Shown here: positions 16,300 through 24,591 of the stretch, piece by piece
Position numbering within the stretch: the stretch's first letter is position 1
Layout of the letters: each line of letters begins with the position of its first letter
Assembly: GCF_001482285.1 (NCBI RefSeq)
Contig: NZ_LOEP01000027.1
Span: forward strand, 1 to 64,000
Direction of reading: 5' to 3'
Length of the DNA stretch: 64,000 bases
From: Haloferax sp. Q22
Lineage (GTDB): Archaea; Halobacteriota; Halobacteria; Halobacteriales; Haloferacaceae
Position numbers and translations under genes: made by a program
The notes under the pieces: generated by a model
Databases searched by the model: none
What the model was told of the DNA's origin: nothing
The model's input: the letters and a program-made list of their open reading frames with translations, nothing else

Positions 16300-16644
16300 T
16301 CAGTCCAGCCACGGCGGGTTCTCCCGCGGCGGCGAGAACACGTCGATGCCGACGACGGTCTCGTCGCCGCGGTTCTCCGCGCCGTGTGGTTCCCCGCCCG
16401 CGAGCGAGTAGGCGTCGCCGGGACCGACGACGACTTCCTCGCCCTCGTCGCCGACGAGGAACGTCAGTTCGCCGGCGACGATGTAGCCGACCTGCTCGTG
16501 GGGGTGGTCGTGCACCGGGACGGTCGCGCCGGGTTCGATGCGGAAGTGCTGGACGTTCATCTTATCCCCGCCCGCGAGGAGCGAGAGGGAGACGCCGTCG
16601 GCCGCCTCGGCGGACGGCGCGTCGTCGAGTGAAACTCGGTCCAT
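16300..16644 (-). CDS. Small cupin-domain protein
   Basis: A 114-residue single cupin barrel. Motif 1 is VHDHPHEQVGYIVAGELTF, giving the His-His-Glu metal ligands. Motif 2 is GDAYSLAGGEPHGAENRG, giving the fourth ligand His. Cupins of this kind bind a divalent metal and act as small dioxygenases, isomerases or ligand sensors; none of these can be chosen from sequence. The ATG at 16644 follows a hydrophobic non-conserved stretch that belongs to the leader. Confidence 0.82.
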   Translation of the reverse strand: MDRVSLDDAPSAEAADGVSLSLLAGGDKMNVQHFRIEPGATVPVHDHPHEQVGYIVAGELTFLVGDEGEEVVVGPGDAYSLAGGEPHGAENRGDETVVGIDVFSPPRENPPWLD

Positions 16645-16769
16645 GGTGGCAAGCCACAGGGAACGGAGATAAATCCGCCGGGGAGACGCCGCGAGGGGCG
16701 TCATCGCGGGGAGTCCGCGTTCGCTCGCGCTCCCGAACGTTCAAATCCGACGCCGCGGAACATCGGCGC

Positions 16770-17309
16770 ATGTACGCGGTCGTGGGGTGTACGGACTGCG
16801 CGAACATGTGGCTGCTTTCGGACCCCGACGGGTCGAAGACGGCGACGTGTCCGCGGTGCGGCAGGCGACACCAGACGAAGAAGCTCCGGCGCTTCTTCGA
16901 GTCCGACGACAGGGACGCGGCGCGGCAGGCGCGCTCGGCGCTGTTGGCGAAGAAACACGGCGACAGCGAGGCGTTCGCGCAGGTCGAACACGTCTCGGAA
17001 CTCGACCGGCAAGTCGAGGAGTCGGGCATCGACGACCGCGAGTATCTCGAAGGCTCGGGGCTCGACGCCGACGAGGTGTTCGAGGCGGGCGAGTCCGCCT
17101 CGCGCGGTCGGAACTCGTCGACGGGGTCGCCCGACCGCCTGACGGTCGTCCGCGAGGCGATACGCGATGGCGACCGGCCGACCGAGGAGGAAATCGTCGC
17201 GGCCGCGGTCGAACGCGGCGTCCCGGAGGACCGCGCCCGCGACCTGCTCGACAAACTCCGGCGGCGCGGCGAGGTGTCGGAGTCGCGGGGCCGGCACCGG
17301 TTGGTCTGA
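16770..17309 (+). CDS. Zinc-ribbon and winged-helix protein
   Basis: A 179-residue cytosolic protein. Residues 7-10 (CTDC) and 27-30 (CPRCG) form a zinc ribbon, followed by the basic segment RRHQTKKLRRFF. A charged helical middle part follows. The C-terminal 55 residues (from about 125) look like a winged helix of the type at the end of MCM helicases: TEEEIVAAAVERGVPEDRAR followed by DLLDKLRRRGEVSE. This layout fits an uncharacterised haloarchaeal family. A nucleic-acid role, perhaps in replication or transcription, is inference. Confidence 0.72.
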   Translation: MYAVVGCTDCANMWLLSDPDGSKTATCPRCGRRHQTKKLRRFFESDDRDAARQARSALLAKKHGDSEAFAQVEHVSELDRQVEESGIDDREYLEGSGLDADEVFEAGESASRGRNSSTGSPDRLTVVREAIRDGDRPTEEEIVAAAVERGVPEDRARDLLDKLRRRGEVSESRGRHRLV

Positions 17310-17360
17310 GATTCGGGCGGCGAACGGACGCTCGGCGGGCGGGCCGCGAGCGCGGGCACC

Positions 17361-17510
17361 TCAGAGCGCGCCGAGCAACTTCGCCACCGTCAGCGCGGAG
17401 GCGACGACGCCGAGCGCCAACTTCACCAACCTGAGCGCGAGCGCTAACCGCCGCGCGTCGTCGTACTCGTCGGGCGATTCGGGGTCGGTACCGCGTGTGA
17501 AGAGTGGCAT
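17361..17510 (-). CDS. Small single-helix membrane protein
   Basis: A 49-residue protein with an acidic N-terminus (PLFTRGTDPESPDEYDD), an Arg, and one amphipathic to hydrophobic helix (ALRLVKLALGVVASALTVAK). It is too short to classify. The ATG at 17510 is followed by haloarchaeal-like acidic composition, whereas the open frame upstream of it is basic and unlike a real protein. Confidence 0.5.
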   Translation of the reverse strand: MPLFTRGTDPESPDEYDDARRLALALRLVKLALGVVASALTVAKLLGAL

Positions 17511-17719
17511 GGGAGGGGATGGGTTGTGGACACGCCCGCGGGTACTCCCCGACGGACGCGTTTTCATCGTTTCCCCGGAAACGGAATAAACGCGAGCCAC
17601 GGGTGCAGGGTGAAAGTGAAAGTAGTCGGAGAGGTGCGAATACGCTGGTATAGTCCGGGAACGCGCCGAGAAAAGCAATTCAGCTGTGTCCGGTGCCGGC
17701 GAAACTGAAACCGGTCGAG

Positions 17720-18931
17720 TTACCGGCCGAGTTCGGCGTGCGCGCTGGAGAGGTGCCGCGAGGCGAGCGCCGAAAGGAGCGAGAGTTCGCCCGCGAGCGA
17801 GCCGACGGCGATGCACTCGGCGAGGGCGTCGGCGTTGGAGCCGGCGGGGTCGCCGCCGCCGCTGACGCCGAGGATATCGAGACCTTCGGACTGTGTCGGG
17901 AGCTTCGTGCCGCCGCCGACGGTGCCGACTTCGAGGGAGGCGATGGAGACCGAGACGTAGAGGTCGCCGTCCTGCACCTCGGCGGTCGTGATGGCGTTCG
18001 CGCCCTCGACGACCTGCGCCTCGTCCTGTCCGGTGGCGAGGAACATCGCGGCGACGACGTTGGCGACGTGGGCGTTGAAGCCGAGGCTCGCGGCCTTCGC
18101 GGAGCCGACGAGATTCTTACGGGTGTTGAGTTCGGCGACCGCTTCGGGCGTGGTGTGCAGGCGCTCTTCGACGACGTCGCGCGGGATGCGCACGTCGGCG
18201 GTGACGCTCCGGCCGCGGCCCTCGACGGCGTTGATTGCGGCGGGCTTCTTGTCGGTACAGAGGTTGCCCGAGAGGGCGACGAGCGAGGCGGTCGTCTCCG
18301 CTTCGACGACGCCGCAGGCCGCCTCGGTGGCGATGGTGGCCATGTTCATCCCCATCGCGTCCTTGGTGTCGTAGCGGAACCGCAGGTAGACCGAGTTACC
18401 GACGACGTACGGCGTCACGTCGAGGAGTTCGCCGTGGTTCGTCGTCTCCTCGGCGGCCTCCTTCAGCGCCGCGAAGTTGTCGCGGGTCCACGAGACGAGC
18501 GCCTCGGCCTCGGCCACGTCGGCGACGCGGAACACCGGCGCGCGGGTCATCCCGGACTTGAGGACGCGAGCGGTCGCGCCGCCGGCGCTGTTGATGACCG
18601 AGCAGCCGCGGTTGACCGACGCGAGGAGCGCGCCCTCAGTGGTCGCGAGCGGGAGATACTTCTCACCAGCGACGGAGCCGCCGTCGACGCTGACGGGGCC
18701 GGCGACGCCCATCGGCACCTGAATCGCGCCAACCATGTTCTCGATGGCCGACTCGGCGGCCTCGGCGGGGAAGCCGTAGTTTCCGACCGCGTCGAGCGAC
18801 GCGCCGGACTGCGATTCGACGAGCAACCGGCGCGCCTCGGCGGCGGTGTCGGCGTCGGCGTGTGCTTCGAGTTCGTGAAGGCGGAGTTCGCCCTCCCGAA
18901 CGCGGTCGGCGAGGGACGCGGCGTCTGTCAT
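17720..18931 (-). CDS. hmgA: HMG-CoA reductase, class I
   Basis: Reduces HMG-CoA to mevalonate with NADPH, the committed step to isoprenoid ether lipids and carotenoids. The 403-residue soluble protein has the four catalytic residues: Glu in ATTEGALLASVNRG, Lys in GNLCTDKKPAAIN, Asp in TGQDEAQVVEG, and the C-terminal His in SRHLSSAHAELG. The NADP loop is DAMGMNMATIATE. It has the conserved catalytic core without the eukaryotic membrane domain. A TTAGGG element lies 24-30 bases before the ATG on the minus strand. It is transcribed divergently from an amidohydrolase gene. Confidence 0.96.
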   Translation of the reverse strand: MTDAASLADRVREGELRLHELEAHADADTAAEARRLLVESQSGASLDAVGNYGFPAEAAESAIENMVGAIQVPMGVAGPVSVDGGSVAGEKYLPLATTEGALLASVNRGCSVINSAGGATARVLKSGMTRAPVFRVADVAEAEALVSWTRDNFAALKEAAEETTNHGELLDVTPYVVGNSVYLRFRYDTKDAMGMNMATIATEAACGVVEAETTASLVALSGNLCTDKKPAAINAVEGRGRSVTADVRIPRDVVEERLHTTPEAVAELNTRKNLVGSAKAASLGFNAHVANVVAAMFLATGQDEAQVVEGANAITTAEVQDGDLYVSVSIASLEVGTVGGGTKLPTQSEGLDILGVSGGGDPAGSNADALAECIAVGSLAGELSLLSALASRHLSSAHAELGR

Positions 18932-19075
18932 GCCCCGACGTTTCCCGCGCCGGCCCTAACGCGTTCCGGTTCTTTCAACGGCCACGGTCTCCCCCCGTCC
19001 GAGGCCACCCAGGGACCGTCCGGCCACCCCGCCGCCTCCCGAACCGTTTTGCCCTCCCGCGTCGGGGTCGAACGT

Positions 19076-20746
19076 ATGACCGCGGCAGCGGACCTCGTAC
19101 TGACGAACGCGGAGGTACACACGCTCGGCTCGCCCGACGAGACGCACGAAGCCGTCGCCGTCCGCGACGGCGAGGTCGTCCGCGTGGGCCGCGCGTTCGA
19201 CGTGGAACTGCTCGTCGGCGTCGAGACGCGGGTCGTCGACTGCGAGGGGCGGGTCGTCCTCCCCGGCTTCATCGACGCCCACACGCACCTCCCGATGGTC
19301 GGCCGGTCGCTCGTCCACGCCGACCTCTCCGCCGCCGACTCCGCGGCGGAGGCGGTCGAACTGCTCCGCGAGCGAGCCGCCGAGGTCGAACGCGGAAACG
19401 GGGGTGACGGCGATGGAACCGGCGGCGGGACCGGCGACGACGAGACTGCCGACGGGGCCGACTGGGTGCTCGGCTACGGCTATGACGAGAGCACGTGGGA
19501 CGAATCAAGATATCTCACCCGCGACGACCTCGATGCCGTCTCCGAGTCGCTTCCCGTGGTCGCCTTCCGCGAGGACCTCCACACCGCCGGTGTCAACTCG
19601 GTCGTCCTCGACCGCTACGCCGACGAGATGCCCGACTCGGGCGTGCAGACTGCCGGCGGCGTCGACCTCTCCGAAGGCGACGGTGATGGCGAACCCGCCG
19701 CCGAGCCGACCGGCGTCGTGGTCGAGGGCGCGGTCGACGTGCTCCGCGAGGCGACCGAGCCGGGCCGTGAGGAGATGACGGAACTCGTCCGCGCGGCGCA
19801 GGCGTACGCGACCGCCCGCGGCGTCACCGGGGTCCACGACATGGTCCGCGGCTCCCGCGCGCCCGAGGTCTACCGCGACCTCGCCGACGCCGACGAACTG
19901 GCCCTCCGCGTCCGAATCAACTACTGGTCCGACCACCTCGACGCGCTCCGCGAGGTCGGCTTGCGGACGAACCACGGGGGCGAGAGCCGCGGCGATCTCG
20001 TCGCCGTCGGCGCGGTAAAGACGTTCACCGACGGGAGCTTCGGCGGGCGGACCGCGAAACTCACCGAGCCCTACGCCGACGCCGCGGCGGACCCCGACGC
20101 GGCCGACGACGAGACGGGCCAGTGGGTCGTCGACCCCGAAGAGCTCCGCGAACTCGTCGCCGACGCGGACGGGTCGGGGTACCAACTCACCGCGCACGCC
20201 ATCGGCGACGCGGCCATCGACGCGGTGCTCGACGCGTACGAGGAGACTGACGACCCCGGCGCGTCCCGCCACCGGGTCGAACACGTCGAACTCGCCTCCG
20301 ACGAGGCCATCGAGCGCTTCGCTGAGGCCGGCGTCGTCGCCTCCGTCCAGCCGAATTTCCTGAAGTGGGCCGACGAGGGCGGCCTCTACGACGCCCGCCT
20401 CGGCGAGCGACGCCTGCGGACCAACCGCTTCCGCGACCTGCTCGACGCCGGGGTCCCCCTCGCGTTTGGGAGCGACTGCATGCCGCTTGGTCCGCTTCTC
20501 GGCGTCGACCTCGCCACCGACCATCCGAACCCCGACCAGTCGCTCACTGTCACCGAAGCGCTTCGGGCGTACACCTCCGGCGCGGCCTACGCCGGGTTCG
20601 ACGAGGACCGACTGGGAACCGTCGCGGTCGGCACCGCCGCGGACCTCGTCGTCCTCGACGAGTCGCCGTGGGAAACCGACTCGATTCGCGACGTCGCGGT
20701 CTCGATGACCGTCGTGGACGGTCGCGTCGTCTTCGAACGCGACTGA
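19076..20746 (+). CDS. Amidohydrolase-3 family protein, YtcJ-like
   Basis: A 556-residue metal-dependent hydrolase. The beta-sandwich N-terminus (ADLVLTNAEVHTLG) leads into the metal site GFIDAHTHLPMVG. Further ligand regions are VHDMVRGSRAPE, TAHAIGDAAIDAVLDAYEE, RVEHVELAS and FGSDCMPLGPLLGVDLA. The C-terminus returns to the sandwich (VGTAADLVVLDESPW). An Asp/Gly-rich insertion near residues 107-124 is probably a surface loop. Related proteins hydrolyse N-substituted amides, but the substrate is unknown. A leader-less start at 19076 follows a CGTTTTGCC element about 30 bases upstream. Confidence 0.88.
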   Translation: MTAAADLVLTNAEVHTLGSPDETHEAVAVRDGEVVRVGRAFDVELLVGVETRVVDCEGRVVLPGFIDAHTHLPMVGRSLVHADLSAADSAAEAVELLRERAAEVERGNGGDGDGTGGGTGDDETADGADWVLGYGYDESTWDESRYLTRDDLDAVSESLPVVAFREDLHTAGVNSVVLDRYADEMPDSGVQTAGGVDLSEGDGDGEPAAEPTGVVVEGAVDVLREATEPGREEMTELVRAAQAYATARGVTGVHDMVRGSRAPEVYRDLADADELALRVRINYWSDHLDALREVGLRTNHGGESRGDLVAVGAVKTFTDGSFGGRTAKLTEPYADAAADPDAADDETGQWVVDPEELRELVADADGSGYQLTAHAIGDAAIDAVLDAYEETDDPGASRHRVEHVELASDEAIERFAEAGVVASVQPNFLKWADEGGLYDARLGERRLRTNRFRDLLDAGVPLAFGSDCMPLGPLLGVDLATDHPNPDQSLTVTEALRAYTSGAAYAGFDEDRLGTVAVGTAADLVVLDESPWETDSIRDVAVSMTVVDGRVVFERD

Positions 20747-20779
20747 ACGAGTAATCGCCATCGACGGGGGAGTACATTC

Positions 20780-20796
20780 GAAGAAAATTATTCTTC
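20780..20796. promoter_or_regulatory. Upstream copy of the nad operator-like palindrome
   Basis: GAAGAAAATTATTCTTC is a near-perfect palindrome (7 of 8 base pairs). It matches the second copy at 20898-20914 in 15 of 17 positions. The two centres are 118 bases apart. It lies 34 bases after the amidohydrolase stop. Confidence 0.65.
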
Positions 20797-20897
20797 AACC
20801 GAGTAGACGGCGTTCGCGGGTTCTGAATCCAATCAGACGAAAGTACCACCGACCAATCGGGGCTGTAGAGAATCTTTACGGATGGGTGACGAGTATT

Positions 20898-20914
20898 GAA
20901 GAAAAATATTTTTC
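20898..20914. promoter_or_regulatory. Promoter-proximal copy of the nad operator-like palindrome
   Basis: GAAGAAAAATATTTTTC lies inside a longer inverted repeat (20894-20918, 10 of 12 pairs). Its AT-rich centre is also the best TATA candidate for nadA, about 42-58 bases before the GTG. A protein bound here would occlude the promoter, so repression by a NAD-sensing regulator is the simplest model. Confidence 0.68.
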
Positions 20915-20955
20915 AATAATGGCCGATGATTGGACTTCCACCGTGGTGATCAATC

Positions 20956-22113
20956 GTGGTTGAATTACAGTCGGTCGGGTTCGAGTCGGAGCTCAGTCTG
21001 TTCAAATACGACACGCTCGAACAGCTTCCGGAGAGCCACCGCGACCTCGACGAGGCCGCCCGCTCCCGGCGAATCGCCGCCGCCCGCGAGGAGCTCGGCG
21101 ACCGAGTCATCGTGCTCGGACACAACTACCAGCGACGCGAAATCGTCGAGTACGCCGACTTCATCGGCGACTCCTACGAACTCTCGAAGCGCGCCGCCGA
21201 GTCGGACGCCGACTACGTCGTCTTCGCCGGCGTGACGTTCATGGCCGAGAGCGCGGACATCATCACCGACGACGACCAGACGGTGATTCTCCCGTCGATG
21301 GAGGCGTCGTGCCCGATGGCGGGGATGGCCGAGGCCGTGCAGGTCGACTCCGCGTGGGAGACGCTCGTCGAGGAGTCCGGCGGCAAGGACATCATCCCCG
21401 TGACGTACATGAACTCCTACGCGGACCTGAAGGCCTTTTGCGCCTCCCACGGCGGGCTCATCTGCACCTCCTCGAACGCCGCCGACGCCTTCGAGTGGGC
21501 CTTCGAGCGCGGCGACGCCGTGCTGTTCCTGCCCGACAAGCACCTCGGGCGCAACACGGCCGATGACCTCGGCATCGACGAGGTCGTCGAGTGGGACCCG
21601 TGGGCCGGCGACGTGGCCGAGTCGATGGGCGCTACCGACGAGGTGGAACCCGATGTCCCGGAACTCGGCGACGCCGAAGTCATCCTCTGGGACGGCTACT
21701 GTCAGGTCCACGAGCGCTTCCGCGTCGACCACGTCGAGGAGGCGCAGGCCGACGGCGCGAAGGTCGTCGCCCACCCCGAGTGCCGCCCGAGCGTCGTCGC
21801 GGCCGCGGACGAGGTCGGCTCCACGAGCCACATCTGCGACGTCATCGAGAACGCCGACGCCGGCGAGACGTGGGCCATCGGCACCGAGGTCCACCTCGCG
21901 CGACACCTCGCGCGCTGGCACCCCGAGGTCGACGTGCGACCCCTCTGCGGCGACGCCTGCATGGACTGCAACGCCATGCGGCAGGTCGACCCCAACTACC
22001 TGACGTGGGTGCTCGAAGAGCTCGCTGCGGGCCGCGAACCCAACGTGGTCGAGGTCGCGCCCGAGGAGAAAGAACTCGCCGCGGTCGCGCTCGACCGCAT
22101 GCTCGAACTATGA
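20956..22113 (+). CDS. nadA: Quinolinate synthase A
   Basis: Condenses iminoaspartate with dihydroxyacetone phosphate to quinolinate; a [4Fe-4S] enzyme. The 385-residue protein has its cluster cysteines in MEASCPMAGMA (Cys119), GGLICTSSNAAD (Cys170) and the CGDACMDCNAM segment near 331-338. Other family segments are GHNYQRREIVEYADFIGDS, FAGVTFMAESA and HPECRPSV. The start is a GTG; no ATG lies between it and the conserved part. First gene of nadABC, with the last base pair of its frame overlapping nadB (ATGA). Confidence 0.95.
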   Translation: MVELQSVGFESELSLFKYDTLEQLPESHRDLDEAARSRRIAAAREELGDRVIVLGHNYQRREIVEYADFIGDSYELSKRAAESDADYVVFAGVTFMAESADIITDDDQTVILPSMEASCPMAGMAEAVQVDSAWETLVEESGGKDIIPVTYMNSYADLKAFCASHGGLICTSSNAADAFEWAFERGDAVLFLPDKHLGRNTADDLGIDEVVEWDPWAGDVAESMGATDEVEPDVPELGDAEVILWDGYCQVHERFRVDHVEEAQADGAKVVAHPECRPSVVAAADEVGSTSHICDVIENADAGETWAIGTEVHLARHLARWHPEVDVRPLCGDACMDCNAMRQVDPNYLTWVLEELAAGREPNVVEVAPEEKELAAVALDRMLEL

Positions 22114-23714
22114 AGGCCGACGTGCTCGTCGTCGGCTCCGGCATCGCCGGCTGTGCCGCGGCCCTCGCCGCCGCCCGCGAGGGGGCCGACGTGCTCGTCA
22201 TCACGAAGGCGACCGAACCCGAGGACGCCGCGTCCGACTGGGCGCAGGGTGGCATCGCCGTCACCCAGTCCGCGCCCGAGGAGTTCGCCGCCGACATCCG
22301 CCGGGCGAGCGACGGCACCGCCGACCCCGAGGCCGTCGAGACGCTCGTCTCCGAGTCCCGAGCCGTCGTCGAGGACGTGCTCTTGGACACGCTCGAAGTC
22401 GAGTTCGACGCGGTGGGAGACGGTACTGACGCTGACGCCGACGCAGACACCTTCGACCTCGCCCGCGAGGCGGGCCACTCCAGCCGCCGCATCCTCCACG
22501 TCGACGCCAGCACCGGCGCGCACGTCCTCCGGCCGTTTCTCCAGCACCTCTCGGCCCGCGACGGCGTGCGAATCGTCGAGGACGCGATGGCTCTCGATCT
22601 CCTGACCGAGGAGGGGACCGTCCGCGGCGCGACCGTCCTCGCCGACGGCGAAGTCGAACCCGTGTTCGCCGGGGCGACCGTCCTCGCCACCGGCGGCATC
22701 GGCGACTGTTACGCCCGGTCGACCAACCCCACGGGCGCGACCGGCGACGGCGTGGCGATGGCCGCGCTCGCCGGCGCGACCGTCTCGGATATGCAGTACG
22801 TCCAGTTCCACCCGACGGCGTACGACCCCCGGACTGACCCACGGGCGGACGACGGCGCGCAACCGTTCCTCGTCAGCGAGGCCGTTCGCGGCGAGGGCGC
22901 GGTACTGCGCGACGCCGACGGCCGCCGCTTCATGCCTGACGTGCACGAAGACGCCGAACTCGCCCCCCGAGACGTGGTCGCCCGCGCCGTCTCCCGCGCC
23001 CGCGACCGGACCGGCCGCGTCGTCCTCGACGTGTCCGACCTCGACTTCCGCGAGGAGTTCCCCGACCTCGCGGCGCTGTGCGACGACTGCGGCGTCGACC
23101 TCGACGCCGGCATCCCGGTCGCGCCGAGCGAGCACTTCCTCTGCGGTGGCGTCGCCGTCGACGACCGCGGTAGGACCTCGCTGTCCCGCCTGTTCGCCGC
23201 CGGCGAGTGCGCCCGCACCGGCGTCCACGGCGCGAACCGACTCGCCTCGACCAGCCTGCTCGAAGGCCTCGTCTGGGGCGTCCGGGCCGGCGAGACCGCG
23301 GCCGACCGCGGCCGCGGCGAGGCTGAGACCGTCGAGTACGCGCCGCCGCGCGACTCCGACCCGGCGCTCCCCGACGCCTTCGCCGACACGAAGTTCGACC
23401 GCCTCGGGCGGACGATGGACGAGTTCGTCGGCATCGAGCGCGCGCCCGACGGCCTCGACACCGCGCGGGCGCGGCTTCGCCGCCTGAAAGGCGAGGTCGA
23501 CGCCTACGCCCGCACCCGCGTCTCGCGGTCCATCTACGAACTCCGGAACGCCTGCGTCTCGTCGCTCCTCGTCGCCCGCGCGGCCGCCGACGCGCCGTCG
23601 GCCGGCTGTCACTCGCTCGTCGACCCGGACGAACGCGAGGGAGGCGAGAGAGACGAGGGAGGCGAGGACAGCGACGACCCCGGACAGGGGGTGACCCCGA
23701 GTGCTGACGACTGA
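22110..23714 (+). CDS. nadB: L-aspartate oxidase
   Basis: FAD enzyme that oxidises aspartate to iminoaspartate, feeding NadA. The 534-residue protein opens with the dinucleotide-binding motif VLVVGSGIAGCAAALAAARE. It continues with DWAQGGIAV, GHSSRRILHVDASTGAHV, SEAVRGEGAVLRD, EHFLCGGVAVDDRG and GANRLASTSLLEGLVWG, all in family order. The C-terminal helical domain ends in a 30-residue Glu/Gly/Asp-rich tail. The ATG overlaps the nadA stop by four bases, so translation is coupled. Confidence 0.95.
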   Translation: MKADVLVVGSGIAGCAAALAAAREGADVLVITKATEPEDAASDWAQGGIAVTQSAPEEFAADIRRASDGTADPEAVETLVSESRAVVEDVLLDTLEVEFDAVGDGTDADADADTFDLAREAGHSSRRILHVDASTGAHVLRPFLQHLSARDGVRIVEDAMALDLLTEEGTVRGATVLADGEVEPVFAGATVLATGGIGDCYARSTNPTGATGDGVAMAALAGATVSDMQYVQFHPTAYDPRTDPRADDGAQPFLVSEAVRGEGAVLRDADGRRFMPDVHEDAELAPRDVVARAVSRARDRTGRVVLDVSDLDFREEFPDLAALCDDCGVDLDAGIPVAPSEHFLCGGVAVDDRGRTSLSRLFAAGECARTGVHGANRLASTSLLEGLVWGVRAGETAADRGRGEAETVEYAPPRDSDPALPDAFADTKFDRLGRTMDEFVGIERAPDGLDTARARLRRLKGEVDAYARTRVSRSIYELRNACVSSLLVARAAADAPSAGCHSLVDPDEREGGERDEGGEDSDDPGQGVTPSADD

Positions 23715-24507
23715 GACCGTCGAGCGCTGGCTGGCCGAGGACGTCGGACACCGCGACGTGACGAACGACGTGCCCGGCGACACCACCGGGCGACTCGTTG
23801 CGAAGGAGCCGGCGGTCGCCGCCGGTCTCGACGCCGCCGTCGCCGTCTTCGACTACCTCGGCGTCGAGGCCGAGCGAGCGGTCGAGGTCGGCGACGCGGT
23901 CGAACCGGGTGACGAGGTTCTGCGGGTCGAAGGCGACGCCCGGAACGTCCTCCGTGGCGAGCGCGTCGCCGCCAACGTCGTCGGCCACGCCTCCGGGGTC
24001 GCCACCACGACTCGCGAGGCGGTCGACGCCGCCCGCGAAGTGTCGGACTCGGTTCGGGTCGCCGCGACCCGCAAGACCACACCCGGCCTCCGCGGCGTCG
24101 AAAAGCGCGCCGTCGTCGCCGGCGGCGGCGACACCCACCGCCTCACACTCTCTGGGATGGTGATGGTCAAGGACAACCACGTCGCCGAACTCGGGCTGGA
24201 GGAGGCGGTCCGCCGCTTCGCCGAGCGAAAGTCGTTCGCGACGAAGCTCGAAGTCGAAGTCGAGACGCCCGAGATGGGCGAGCGCGCCGCGGCCGCCGGG
24301 GCCGACATCGTCCTGTTCGATAACCTCCCGCCCGAGGCGGTCCGCGAGGGCGTCTCTCGGCTCCCCGAGGGAGTGCTCTCGGAGGCCAGCGGCGGTATCA
24401 CGCTGGAGACGCTCCCCGACTACGCCGACACCGGCGTCGACGTGGTCTCGATGGGGTGGCTCACCCACAGCGCGCCGAGTTCCGACTTCTCCTTCCGGAC
24501 CGGGTGA
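23701..24507 (+). CDS. nadC: Nicotinate-nucleotide pyrophosphorylase (carboxylating)
   Basis: Converts quinolinate and PRPP to nicotinate mononucleotide, ending the de novo branch. The 268-residue protein shows EDVGHRDVTND, the N-terminal domain strand EGDARNVLRGERVAANVVGHASGVAT, AATRKTTPGLRGVEK, GGGDTHRLTLSGMVMVKDNH and EVEVETPEM, followed by DIVLFDNLPPEAVRE and SGGITLETLPDYADTGVD. All are quinolinate- and PRPP-binding segments. The GTG start overlaps the end of nadB by 14 bases. Confidence 0.95.
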   Translation: MLTTETVERWLAEDVGHRDVTNDVPGDTTGRLVAKEPAVAAGLDAAVAVFDYLGVEAERAVEVGDAVEPGDEVLRVEGDARNVLRGERVAANVVGHASGVATTTREAVDAAREVSDSVRVAATRKTTPGLRGVEKRAVVAGGGDTHRLTLSGMVMVKDNHVAELGLEEAVRRFAERKSFATKLEVEVETPEMGERAAAAGADIVLFDNLPPEAVREGVSRLPEGVLSEASGGITLETLPDYADTGVDVVSMGWLTHSAPSSDFSFRTG

Positions 24508-24591
24508 GCGGCGGGCGTCGGCTCCGACTCGGGCACCGTCGCGGGCGGCCGAATCCACACGTTCTTTGGGCCGTGTCGAGACCGTGGGACG

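Noticed and set aside
17693-19075. Long in-frame N-terminal extension of the amidohydrolase
   Set aside because: The stretch is antisense to HMG-CoA reductase and encodes no recognisable domain; the amidohydrolase fold begins at 19076.
21591-22109. In-frame extension of nadB into nadA
   Set aside because: The Arg-rich product is a frame shadow of nadA. The FAD-binding motif starts right after the ATG at 22110.
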